Below are positions 34,201-44,605 of a DNA stretch of 60,000 nucleotides, piece after piece. The notes beneath the pieces were generated by a model that was given only the letters and a program-made list of their open reading frames with translations, had not been told where the DNA came from and made no database searches. Numbering within the stretch: the stretch's first letter is position 1; each line of letters opens with the position of its first letter. Source of the DNA: Membranipora membranacea (Eukaryota; Bryozoa; Gymnolaemata; Cheilostomatida; Membraniporidae); assembly GCA_914767715.1 (NCBI GenBank), contig OU612069.1, forward strand, positions 15,995,387 to 16,055,386, read 5' to 3'. A program made the position numbers and the translations under genes.

Positions 34201-37200
34201 ACCCAGAGCTGTTTTAGTCAAGTCTGTGTATATCTGCTGTCTATCTGGAGTCATATCAGCATAGATCTCCTTGACTGTGAGAAATAAACCATGAATAATT
34301 ATCGCTCTGCTGGATTGAGATCACATTTGTCTATTAATTTCAAGACAAGCACTGCAGGCCTTGTCTTAACAAACAGGCTACCAACGAAAAACAGGCAAAT
34401 CTTTAATGTCTTTTCTCGCTTTCTGTCTCTCATTCTCAGCATGACTTTTCTTTACTGTTTGCTGGGTAGTTTAACCACCAAATATAACCAATATACAGTG
34501 TGTAACAGGAAAAGGACAACTGCTATGCCTTAGAAGAATGGATACTACAATTAAAGCGCCTGGGTCTGCTAGGAAAAGGCAGAAAACCAACTTATAGCCA
34601 TGTTGTACTAGTGGACGAAAGTGCCTGACAAGACGTAAGACGATTTAATCTGTGATGTCACAAGTACTGCATACAAGGTACCTTTTTTGCTGGGTATGAC
34701 TGAAACACACCATGCAACAGAAATTAAGTTAGGTGGTAAACTAATTGAGCACAACATTATGAATTAATCAGCTCCGTTTTTTTAATTATCAATGCAAATA
34801 TCAGGACAATAAGTAGATATGGGAATATTTTAGATTGATTAGTTATTTGTTTGTGCCGAGCATCCATTATATACAAATACAGATGTTGAAGTTGTAAGAA
34901 CTTACTAGTTGTCTCAGTAATTTCCTCAACTTCCTGGGCATCTTGCTTAGGTGGTGTGACTCTAACCTGGGGTTCTTCAATATAGCGCACAATCTGTTAA
35001 ATAATCAAAAATGGTTTAATCTGTGTGAGTGTTCCTAGCATAAGGGGAGCATTCATGGAGTGATGTTGTGATCCATGTTTATCAAATCACAAGGACACTT
35101 GCAAGCAAAACAGATAATAGTGTATTTGTTGAATTGTCTCACCTTTGTAGTTTTCTTTGTAGTAGTGGTTGTCTCCTCTTCGCTTTCACTTGGCTCAGGG
35201 GGAGGTGCTTTTCTAACATAGATCTCCTCAATAATCTATAAAAAATGCCAAGGCAAAATAATTGCAACACATCTGATCCTCATTAGATGACTGCAATTGA
35301 TATCTTCTTACTAAGCTGCTGCGCTACAAAGCCAGGGAAAAATCAAAGGGTAACACAACCTAAGCTTGTGTACCTTGCCTCCTTTCCCTTTCATAGCCAT
35401 CCAGGATTTCAGAACAAAGCAACCTGGTGCCTGCAAAGATGTGGTTGAACGTCTAAATCGTTAAATATTTGACAACAAACAATGTTCTGCACGATATATC
35501 AATAGTTACAGCTTAGCAACATAAAATATATTATGATGCAGGATGGAGATTGATATGGCAGGGATTGTGCAGTAACTCGCTACCAGGAATGGGATATTAC
35601 AGTACCTCTTCCTCATCATCTTTCTTGCTCTTCTTTTTCTTACTCTTCTTCTTGGGTGGCTTCTCATGTGGAGTAGACTTCTGCACTGGCATGTAATCCA
35701 CCACATCTGGTGCCTGAGGAGGAGGAGGCTATAAATAGTAGCAGAGAATAATTAGTTTAGGGTTTGCATCTGCACGTATTCTGTACATAGTTTGTATAAA
35801 CTAAAGCTGATTATGGAGCTGAGCTTTAAGTGTGTTGTGAAATTCATTATCAGATGAGTTGAGTTCTTACTTTTAATCAATCCACATGTAAGGAAATCCA
35901 AAAGAATAAGCGCAGGAAATAGGGCCGAAATGAAAAAGAGCCACAGCCACAGCCAATTAAAGAGAAACAGGGGGAAACGTAGGTAGTTGGTCAATAAAAG
36001 AACAAGCCAGATTGAAAATTTTCAACATCAACCATACATTCATGTTAGATTACTTATACCAGTTCTCATGCACTGGATCTTTGTTCCAAAATCTCATTGT
36101 GAGGAACACAATAGAAATGGTGCAGTTGGCTTCTGCTAATAAAACTACTGCCTGCTTTGAACACAGAACTAGGCGTTATGTAATTTTATAGCCTGAGCTT
36201 TTCAACCAGCATTAAGCCCTAACCCCCCCCCCCCCCCGTTTATGACAAAACAGAGGGTGGGCTGCCCCTAAAGAGGGACGCAAGTTGCCCGGAGTCCTCG
36301 TACTGAGAGTGTGATACATCCTAGTAAACTAGAATGCACCCTAGAGGTGAGGCCATGCTGGACCTCCTAATCTTAAGTGTGCAGCAAGCTGCCAGAAACT
36401 GAAACAGGCACTGATCAGCCATTGGCGGTGACACTTTGATCTAAGCCAAATTATTTGCCGTGAAACAGGCACTAATCAGCCATTGGCAGTGACACCTTGA
36501 TCTAAGCCAAATTATTTGCCGTAAAAATGTGAGGATACCCTGTATAACTAGACAAACCTGTTGTTGCCTTGGTGCCTCCACCTGGCGAGCTTTAGTAGGA
36601 CTGAAAACCTCATCGATTTCTTCACTAGATGAAACCTCCACCGTATACTCATCAACATAGACCTTTTCATCAGCTGCGGGTGGGGCATGCACAGGCCTCA
36701 AAGATTGAGGGCTAATTAGGTCCTCAGGCTGAGGTTTTGCCGGTGGGGGCAATTCGACATTGGCAACTTTGATTTGCTTATTGGGTTCTTTCACAGCTTG
36801 CTTGGGTTTATGTTTTATCATTGAATAAAAGACTTTTTGATTTGATTGGTTATTATTTTGGTCTTCAGGTATTGTTAGAGACTGTGGTCTTGGAGCATGC
36901 ACTGGTTGGATAGCCTGAGGTTCCACTGCTTCCTGAACTGGCGGCAGGATTGGCTAGAATTAGGGTAAGCAACAAAAACTTTTAGCATGCACTTCAGGGT
37001 GAGAGCTGCCAATGTGTTGGTTCTGAATGGCGCCTGTGTCTTATCCAATCAGAGCCAACACATAGGCTATGTGAGAGTAATGTTTAGCTAACCAGTACCA
37101 AAGGGTTAACAAATCAGCCATACACACTTTACACACAAGATGGGGGAGGGGGCATAAACAAGGGGCACGCAAATCCAAACACCAAGAAAAATATGTAATC

Positions 37201-40200
37201 AAACCCATAATCAGGTGCTGTGGCAACTTTGCCCATGTTGCCGGTAGCGGCACTCCAATTTCAGTAATAATAATGGAGTGCCACTATCACCAACCCTAGC
37301 AGAGTTGGAGCGCTTAATCTAGTACAGAGGTTAATTTTGCAATACCTATGATGAAATATTCCTACTCCAAAGTATGGAAAGGGTCTGGCTACAACGTCCA
37401 CCCCTAACTAGCAGCTCTAACAATTAATATCTGTCTAATTATTCCCTGTTCCTGCAGATTATGCATGCTGTTAACTATCATTACCATAAATTTCTATCCC
37501 TTAGCAATAAAGCATAGTCTGACAATATGAGCACAAAGCAAAACTTTACCTGCAGGTCTATCTTAGAGTGATGATTCACATTCTCAGTAGGGGCTTGGCT
37601 CTGTAGGAAGTTAATTCTTGTCTTGTGTAGATCCTGTTTTGGAGGCTGTTGAGGAGGAGGAGCTTGATACTGTGGTGTGGGTTCTCTAGGAATGTACTCT
37701 GTAACGGGCGGTGGCTCGTCCTTCTGGATAACGCCAGACTTGAATGATTCCTGAGGCTATAAGAAGACTCATTCTGATAAGAAATATGCTCGGTATCCTT
37801 ACTGCTTCATGAATGGATGGCAATTACCTTGGTAGTTATCTCAACATAACAAAAGAGAGGACAACTCAAAACTATTAGTGCTGATTCTAATAAATTGAAG
37901 CGTGGTGCGGAAAAAGAAGCAAGACTGAACAGCTTGTGCTTAAAAATTAATACCTTTTTTGGGATAACCTCTGGACTCTTTGATATAAAGGGTGTCTTAA
38001 ATTGCCATAAACACTAAATGTTCATTCCATATAGATTCCTATGTTTTTGATTACCACTAAACATGGGCAACAATACCTTTTTAGGAGTGGGTACATCGTT
38101 TTGTTGGTACACCTTGTTGATGTAAGTTTCCTCTTGCATAGATTTGGGTGTACCCGAAAAGGTCAAGGTCGTATGACCTGATGTTATGGGTGCAGTAGGG
38201 GCTGGCGCAGATTGTTGTGTGGACACGACTTCTCGCTTTGTCATAGTAGCTACCTACATGTGGGAAAGGATATAGTATTTCATGCAGGAAGAGAGTGATT
38301 GCTGAAAACCTAGAGTGCGAACAACTGCGGTGCATTAGTGGCAGAGGAATAAGAAGCTTTTAAATACAATGAAGGGTATTTAGAAGTCTTGAATCACATA
38401 CCTCATTTGCCTCATAGATTGTGGCCTAGCAACAACAGTGTTATGGGGGTGATAATGTGCGTTGTAATTTGTTAAATCTAACAGGTTCTTACTTTTGCAG
38501 ATAATGATCATACATTAGGGGAGCACATTATCTGGACTTAATACAGCCAATGATATTATTCAAGAAATGGCAAGATTACATAAACCTGCAGGTTTTAATT
38601 CAGCCTGCAAGAACACTGCTGAGTGTTAGCTATGTAGAGATGTTATCTTTCTAGAAAGCTTTCAGAATAGTGAATTTCCGGTAATCAACGAGTATACAGT
38701 AGAAATACTTAGAGTTACTTTGGAGTTATGTTTTCATACTGTATGTGTCCCTATTATTACCTGTAGTGGTTGGGGTTGTTGTGATGTAACATGTCTCTCC
38801 AGTGTACGGTGACTGCTGCTCGTATTACCGTTCGGAGGGAGGGAGTTATGTCCTCCGTTCAGCTGACTCTGTTCTCTGGTTAGAGTCTGGATCGTGTGCA
38901 CCTGTAATGGAAAAATGAGATCGCGTTATATATTAAATTTCGATAAAGAGAAAGACTGTGTTGTCAGTAGGAGATATATACCCCAGACGGTTCTGGGGCC
39001 TGCAACAACCAACCTTGAAATCTCCCCTAGTGGGACTCGAACCCACGCCTTCTGCGGAACAAGTCGCTTGGCAGCGATTATCTAGCAGGTTAATCCATGT
39101 ATACAATGCTTGGACTACTTATTGCTTAGATCTCTCTAGGAATCTCATAAAATAGCTTGAGAGGATGATATATTCTTTTGGATGCCATATTCGTGATGCT
39201 CCCAATTACACGAATCAACAATGTTGTATCGTGGACAGCATATTTTTCCAATTAATTTATGCCCGCTGCAAAAACTCAGTGGCTATAAGTATTTGTTGCT
39301 ATCTAGGACCATGCAATAATTTTGTTCCCCAATGATTACTATGTTCTGACTTACCTTGCCAGGTGCCCTGCCATTAGATTGACTTCTAGCACTTTCCCGG
39401 CCCAGAGACATAGTCCTACTTCTCCTTGTATTATAATCAGGCTCTTCAGGCATATATACAGCTATACGCTCTGGCTGTTTATTCTCTTGGACTACAATCC
39501 TCTGAGGCTCGGCTCCTACAAACAGCGAATCGTTCTGGTATTAAAACAACAAAAATATTGCTGACGATAACTACACTTGCATTTAGGTGCAGCCATAAAC
39601 ATATAAACACTCTATCGCTTATGGGTGCCGCATAGGAAGAGGATTTTACACTTGGCACCATATTTCCAAGACAAGCTGATCTTAAAACACCAGTGGTTGG
39701 TTATCGTTAAATTTCTAATCTTGCAACCTGAATCATGATCGCTTGAGGTAACATCAGGAAATCTATAGCAGCTTAGCTAGTGACAGTAAGTGCATGGTTT
39801 TGGTTGAAATTGAGATAATACAATATGCACTTATATCAAGAGGTTGTTACCGCTGGTTTAGGTAGCTTGTCTTGATAAGCTCCCCATCCCCCATCCCCAT
39901 CCCCCCTATCAACAAAGTTTGTTAAGACAGGCTATAGGGTGTTGTATGGTGAAGGTGAGACTAAAAAAATCGTCAACATAAGGTTTGTAGAAAACTACCA
40001 AAGCATTTTGTAGCAGTTTCTCATTATTATCTTTACCTGCATCACAATTTATTATCACTATGTCTTTTTCTTACTATAATACGCATTACATTATTGTCAT
40101 TACACGAGTGATTTACTATTAACTGCTTAGGCAGCTATCGTCTTGTTGCCAAATCTGACATTTTTGTCTGAGCAAAGTGGTTGTCAGGCAACTTCAACGA

Positions 40201-43200
40201 TGGATTACTTTTATCAATGAAACAAAATTTATGTAGATCATCAATGATCTGCAGTAAATGGCATCTATAACTACTTTCCACTGCAAATATGCTGCCATGG
40301 TGGCCAATTCAAATCAGAGCAAATGAAAATTTGCTCCCACTAGTAACAGTAGCTTCTTTCATTGCCATATGGTAGATAATTAAGCAGAGGCACAATTATA
40401 TAATACATGGCATAATATAAAATGTTACAGCTTGCGATCTAAGCTGCTTCAAGTCCTAACATCAATTAGCCATGTTCTCCTAAGATAAATCCTAGCCTAC
40501 AGATATCAACTTGGGCCGCAATGACTCCACTTTTTCTCTGCACGCCTTGTCGCCTTTTTTTAATAAGGGGGGTACACATACCACCCTGCATGACTCACGT
40601 TCCCTTGTTTAGATTTACTTACTTGTTGGACTTTCCTCCCGTCTAATTGTACGTCTTACTGTCTTCCTCACCACATTTTTATTCTTACGAGGAACTGAAG
40701 TCGATCTGATCAGTCTGGCGTCCTGATAACTCTCATCGCTAGAGCTAATATATCCATTCTATAATCACATCAAGGGGGAGCATAAAACAGCCTCCCTAAC
40801 TCTATCAGATTTGATCAAATTTTCTTGAAATTGGAGTTGCTCCACCTCGTACACAGTAGCAAAATACAGACAAATTTGATTCAATTTGATGTAAACCAGT
40901 TTTGTTTCCCTGACACGAAATCAATACATGGTTAATCAGCGGCTGACAAAGAAATGGAGAAAATAAAATCCTTTTTTGACCATAAAGAGAATCACTGAAC
41001 ACAAACTAAAGTGATCCACGTGGGTAAAATGAGTGGCACTCAAATTTGTCTACAATTATTTAGTTTTTGATGATCTCGCTTATATATACTAACATACTTT
41101 AACATCTTACCAGCTACCGCCCAGCGTATTTACTACTAAATAACTCCTAGAAGTGAATACTGTATATAACATACCCTTGGTAAAGAGTTGGAACTCTTCC
41201 TCACTATCTTCAGTGAATGAGTACTCCCTCCATAGTCAGACATAGCACCACCTGAGGGTCGATTAGGCCTGCGGGGAGTGGACGTCGGCCCGTAATAGTC
41301 TGACTGGCTTGATCGAATCACATTCCTGTAGTAAATAAAGCTCAACATTTAATGTTTGCCTGTAGCGTAAGATAATGGTTCTGCAGAGAAAGTTGTTATC
41401 GTTGCTTTATTTTATAAATATAGCTCGGTGGGGATGTTTCTTCACTGTGATTGTTAGTATTTTGCTAACCAGTGCACCAGAATATATTGTTTCCTTCACT
41501 TTAAACACCATATTACTACAATAACATCATGTTGATGAGTGATGGAATGAAGCTGAGAGTTTGGTCTCATTTTGATAAGTGCAGTTACAGAGTTTAAAGG
41601 AGTTTGAGCCCACCGTTTCCGTAAGTCAGAAAAACTTCAGTTGGGGAGACGACAGTGGCAATTCAAAACCAAGACTAAACTTCTAACCATGAAGTCTTTA
41701 TCTGAAAATCACTTCAACCCAAAACACCCTGTGGCCACCATTGGCTGTGACTGCGAATTTTGTGTCAACTACCAATCATGTTTGATAAAAATACTGGTTT
41801 CCTAGACACTCTGATCAACAAGGCAGTTTACTTGGCATATATGCAGGTGGATTAGTTCGATCACATAGATCATAAAAGAGCAATCCTTCTCAATACCTTC
41901 AATAGCTTTGCAAATAAAAATAATATTATGAAGGAATTTGATCACAATTTTCTAATCCTTCATCAAATATTTGTGTAGTATCTTCTTTCATTGTGATTCA
42001 GTTACATAACCCTACTCAAAAGGTAATTCTGTTTACTGCGATACACTTAGAATCACAGATCTTTATTTTATTATGATTTTCGCCCACATAAAAGATGATA
42101 AAGTAAAAGTTTTGTGCTTAGTGCGCACCTTTTTTTGTGGTATCGGTACATGTTGCGAAAAAAGCAAGGAATCTGAGGGAACCTCTGATTGCATTGTGAG
42201 GCAGATAGGAGCCTGAGTCCCTTGTACCTGCAACAGTATGTTACTCTCTTAGAAAATGTGCTAAACTTAAACTTCCTAAACCACTGGACCTTTGAACATG
42301 TGGTGTCAATTCACATTTACCCACAATACACCAGTTTTTTTCCCATTTGATAACACCCACCTTGAGCGATACCAACACTTATACAACACAAACATATGGC
42401 TTTGTAACCCTGCCTACCCCCCCCCCCCCTCCCGCTTAGCCCGGGCTTAAGGGGCCGCCAGTTGTAGGGGCAAGGTTTTTGGTGGCTCAAACCATCTTCA
42501 CTCATGCTAAACCACTAGTTGACATACCTGGAGCTGGTAGGCCCGTAGTAGTCACTGTGACTGGATTTGAGCGGCTCGTCACCTCTCCGCCTGATACTCA
42601 TACCACGAGGCTGTGTTGGGACGTCGTTAGGTCCAAAATACTGCCAATCTCCTGTAGCATCAGTCCTCATTGTGGAGAATCGAGAATCAGGCGGGGCTCT
42701 ACGTGTACCCCCGTAGTCACTCATTGTACCACTGTAGTGCTGCAGAGACAAAGAAGATTGGTTATGAAGCTTTATCATGAAGAAGTTGTAAATTGTTTCG
42801 GTTTGGATTAAGATATAATTGCCAGCAGACATGAAAATTAGAAAATTGGAGTATTGTCGGATAGAGTTTACTATACACCATCGACCGAATTTAATCAAAT
42901 CAGAAATGAAAGGAAAGACTAGTATCCCATACTGAGCAGTTCTGCATAAGTACATGCGGATTCCATTGGTGACAGTTCCAACCACTCTTATATCTGTGTT
43001 GTTGGATTCATTTAGCCTTGACACCCGGCTACTTTTTTGGTTTAGCCGCGTGACAAGGCTAGGATTGAGTAATAGCGTGTAAGTAATGTAAAACATTGCT
43101 TACCCTATCAGGAGAGTTGGAGCGGTGTGATGAGCGCCCCCTTCTTGGAGCGGTACCTCCATACTCAGATCTCGGTCTATGTGGAAGTGTTGAGGAATTA

Positions 43201-44605
43201 TGGTCTATGTAATATTGCGGGGAGCCACCATATCCTCCACTGGATTTCTACAAAGAAGGAGAGAGATTGTCAAAACATGGCCATGTAACTTGTCAATTCT
43301 CTAACATCATTACATCCAGTTTAAATATGAAATGTGACAGGTAAAAAGTCGTCATAGACCAATGAAGAGGGTCAGCTTACCCCTAGATAAACTGTTGTTC
43401 AACAAAGGGAAGGGTGCAAACCTGTCCCACTCATGGTGAGAGAAACACGCATTTAACTTTTGAAATGAGAGGAGGCCCTTGAGGTTAATGTACTTATGTA
43501 ACTAGCTGTAATGAGATAATATCTAAGGCTCTTCAAGAAAACCTAGAGTGATTCATTCCTAGTATAGGATTGTATCAACCTGGCATATAAATGATCACAG
43601 CAAGGAATCGCCATAAGAACAAATGCAGACGATGCTTGCCTTGGCTGAAGTCTTATCTGTAACGTAGCCCACCAAGATGATGTTGTTTTTTGCAGTAATA
43701 CAGACCAAACAATCATCTCACAGTGCATGGTAGCAGATTTCTCACAATACAAATTCCTTTTAGAAGCCCCATGGAGATTAGGATAAGCTCACTGGGAAAT
43801 CCAGAAAAGTGCATTGTGGGATACATATAAACATGCCCATTGCATACATTACCTGTTGTTCGTTATGAAGATATACAAACTCAAAGCAATAGTAGGAAGC
43901 ACAGGCGTAATAACTCATATCACATTTTCCCACGGCTATCCGAGAGAACACTCAAGAACTAATGGGGCAAGAGCCGATATATAGCGGTCAAGTATTGAAT
44001 TCGATCATACAGTTTACGGCTATGACCCTAATTGACCAAATAAGTGAAATGAAGGCGCTTGAGTAACATTTGTCAGGCAATCCACATATCCAATATACAT
44101 CAGCGGTATAACTAGTAACTTCAAAGGAGACTGTAACTCTGCCGACAGTTTTCAGAGTTTTGTGCCATTCAGACGTTTAAAACAGATTCGAAGTTATCTA
44201 TCCAACAAGTTAGAAGCATATGGAAGAGAAAATCCTCTCTTTCCATCACCTGGAGCCATAGGCAATACGAAACCCACTCTAAAGTTATCAACTTATCAAC
44301 TATTACATAAATGCAAGCAAAATCAGTCACCAAGTAACACCATTAAGCACTATCTCTGACAATAAATCCTGCAAAGCGCCTCCCCTCCCAACCCCACACA
44401 CAAAGCCTTTCAACACATCTAGCTCTGGCCTAAGCCTTACCGAGCCCTGACTGGAATACGAGGAATCGTATATCCTGCTGTTAGATGTGTTGATGCGTAT
44501 CGGAGTTATATGACTAAATCCGCTTGTCGTTCCAGTTGTACCAGTAGTACCGGTGCTAGAACTGTGACGGGTCCGTGCACCTGCTGGGCTATAGAAGTAA
44601 TCCAT
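23661..44605 (-). CDS. Gene 2: large low-complexity scaffold-like protein, unknown family
   Basis: Coding exons in transcript order: 44441-44605, 43104-43247, 42528-42739, 41175-41325, 40623-40758, 39355-39515, 38761-38901, 38402-38425, 38077-38253, 37954-37977, 37550-37756, 36558-36953, 35606-35728, 35374-35430, 35143-35235, 34906-34993, 34178-34274, 33798-33937, 33274-33462, 32736-32954, 31602-31766, 30966-31284, 30563-30745, 30214-30294, 29829-30059, 28953-29131, 28313-28464, 27453-27650, 26862-27073, 26262-26342, 25810-26031, 24975-25224, 24232-24381, 23661-23816. The sum is 5,523 bases, with all phases consistent, giving 1,840 residues. There is no signal peptide or membrane helix. Low-complexity Ser/Arg/Gln/Pro/Gly arms flank a folded-looking core at about residues 740-1040. 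A cytoskeletal or nuclear-matrix scaffold role is a guess from composition. I do not recognise the family. Confidence 0.8.
26746..26830. mobile_element. 85-bp element with about 20-bp inverted termini, copy 1
   Basis: GCCTGTCTTGACAAGCTTTG (26746-26765) pairs with CAAAGCTTGTCAAGACAAGCC (26810-26830), leaving a 44-base loop. It lies in a gene 2 intron. A related copy is at 39863-39934, so it is a dispersed small foldback element rather than a chance hairpin. Confidence 0.65.
27970..28144 (-). repeat. tRNA-derived SINE-like element, copy 1
   Basis: On the minus strand TGGCGCAATCAGTTAGCGCG (28112-28131) fits a pol III A box and GGTTTGAATCC (28059-28069) fits a B box. They are followed by a tRNA-unrelated part containing TTTCAAGGTTGATTG and TGTATACCTC. 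The part after the B box matches 38966-39095. It lies in a gene 2 intron. Confidence 0.75.
31602..34993 (-). CDS. Gene 2 conserved-looking charged core (exons 16-21)
   Basis: Exons 34906-34993, 34178-34274, 33798-33937, 33274-33462, 32736-32954 and 31602-31766 encode about 300 residues unlike the rest of the protein, with regular hydrophobic spacing. A helical, coiled-coil-like run (KELEEIQRKRKEFEAQ, then MERQRKIREIKAG) leads into a beta-like segment (VDLGINENGVAAIAVKVTAE, then RILPVDVDNNLWRKSSVTVT) and another helix (CEETRRLYQKIL). The 33274 donor is an unusual G|GTTCGT. This is the best region for a homology search. I know no named domain that fits. Confidence 0.75.
32420..32643. mobile_element. 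CAGCCAAT repeat family R2, inverted-repeat copy
   Basis: The arm 32420-32490 (AGCCAATGTGTGGCTCTCAC ... GAGCCAATGCCAGGCC) is an imperfect reverse complement of 32578-32643 (GGCCTGCCATTGGCTCC ... CACATTGGCTAGC). About 90 bases separate the arms. Related single arms occur at 22861-22932 and 37005-37085. It resembles a non-autonomous foldback element in a gene 2 intron. Confidence 0.6.
35143..39515 (-). CDS. Gene 2 Pro/Gln-rich region with microexons (exons 6-15)
   Basis: All junctions from 39355 to 35143 are phase 0, so exons can be skipped without frameshift. Two exons are only 24 bases: 38402-38425 (ATIYEANE) and 37954-37977 (SPEVIPKK). The largest, 36558-36953, has two PVHAP motifs (IQPVHAPRPQSL and LRPVHAPPAADE) and an acidic SSSEEIDEVFSP. 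Exon 35606-35728 has polyproline and a lysine cluster (PKKKSKKKKSKKDDEEE) that resembles a nuclear localisation signal. Exon 35374-35430 is 57 bases. Confidence 0.75.
36226..36238. repeat. Poly-C tract beside R1 copy
   Basis: A run of C on the + strand directly precedes the R1 repeat at 36259. Such tracts are length-variable, and a similar run occurs at about 42418-42429. Confidence 0.8.
36259..36521 (+). repeat. Dispersed repeat family R1, copy 2, with 61-base tandem duplication
   Basis: 36259-36455 matches 7890-8079. Its 3' end, starting TGAAACAGGCACT at 36400, is duplicated in tandem with a 61-base period (36400-36460 and 36461-36521), absent from copy 1. It lies in the intron directly upstream (+ orientation) of the gene 2 exon 36558-36953. 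Confidence 0.75.
37005..37085. repeat. CAGCCAAT repeat family R2, third copy
   Basis: GCCAATGTGTTGGTTCTGAA and ATCCAATCAGAGCCAACACA are the two arms of a shorter imperfect inverted repeat related to 32420-32643. It lies in a gene 2 intron. Confidence 0.45.
38966..39095 (-). repeat. tRNA-derived SINE-like element, copy 2
   Basis: The minus strand has a perfect B box GGTTCGAGTCC (39033-39043) followed by TTTCAAGGTTGGTTG and a tail ending GGGGTATATATCTCC, matching copy 1. The A box is decayed (TAACCTGCTAG). It lies in a gene 2 intron. Confidence 0.75.
39863..39934. mobile_element. Small inverted-terminus element, copy 2
   Basis: TAGCTTGTCTTGATAAGCT and ACAAAGTTTGTTAAGACAGG are diverged versions of the termini at 26746-26830, with a C-rich CCCCATCC repeat in the loop. 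Confidence 0.5.
40623..44605 (-). CDS. Gene 2 N-terminal region (exons 1-5)
   Basis: Exon 1 starts at ATG 44605 (MDYFYSPAGARTRHSSS...) with a GTTGTTGTT-type Thr/Gly run and a phase-0 donor. Exons 2-4 share SDYGG and SDYYGPTS motifs (MSDYGGTRRAP, SSHSDYYGPTSSR, SSQSDYYGPTSTPRRPNR, AMSDYGGSTHS), which suggests an internal tyrosine-rich repeat. Exon 5 ends in a strongly basic VVRKTVRRTIRREES. Residues 1-269. The pattern suggests a phosphorylatable, disordered head. Confidence 0.75.

Noticed and set aside
41105-41140. Possible 36-base cassette exon in gene 2 (minus strand)
   Set aside because: It is open only in a phase that does not fit its neighbours; in phase 0 it contains a TAG.
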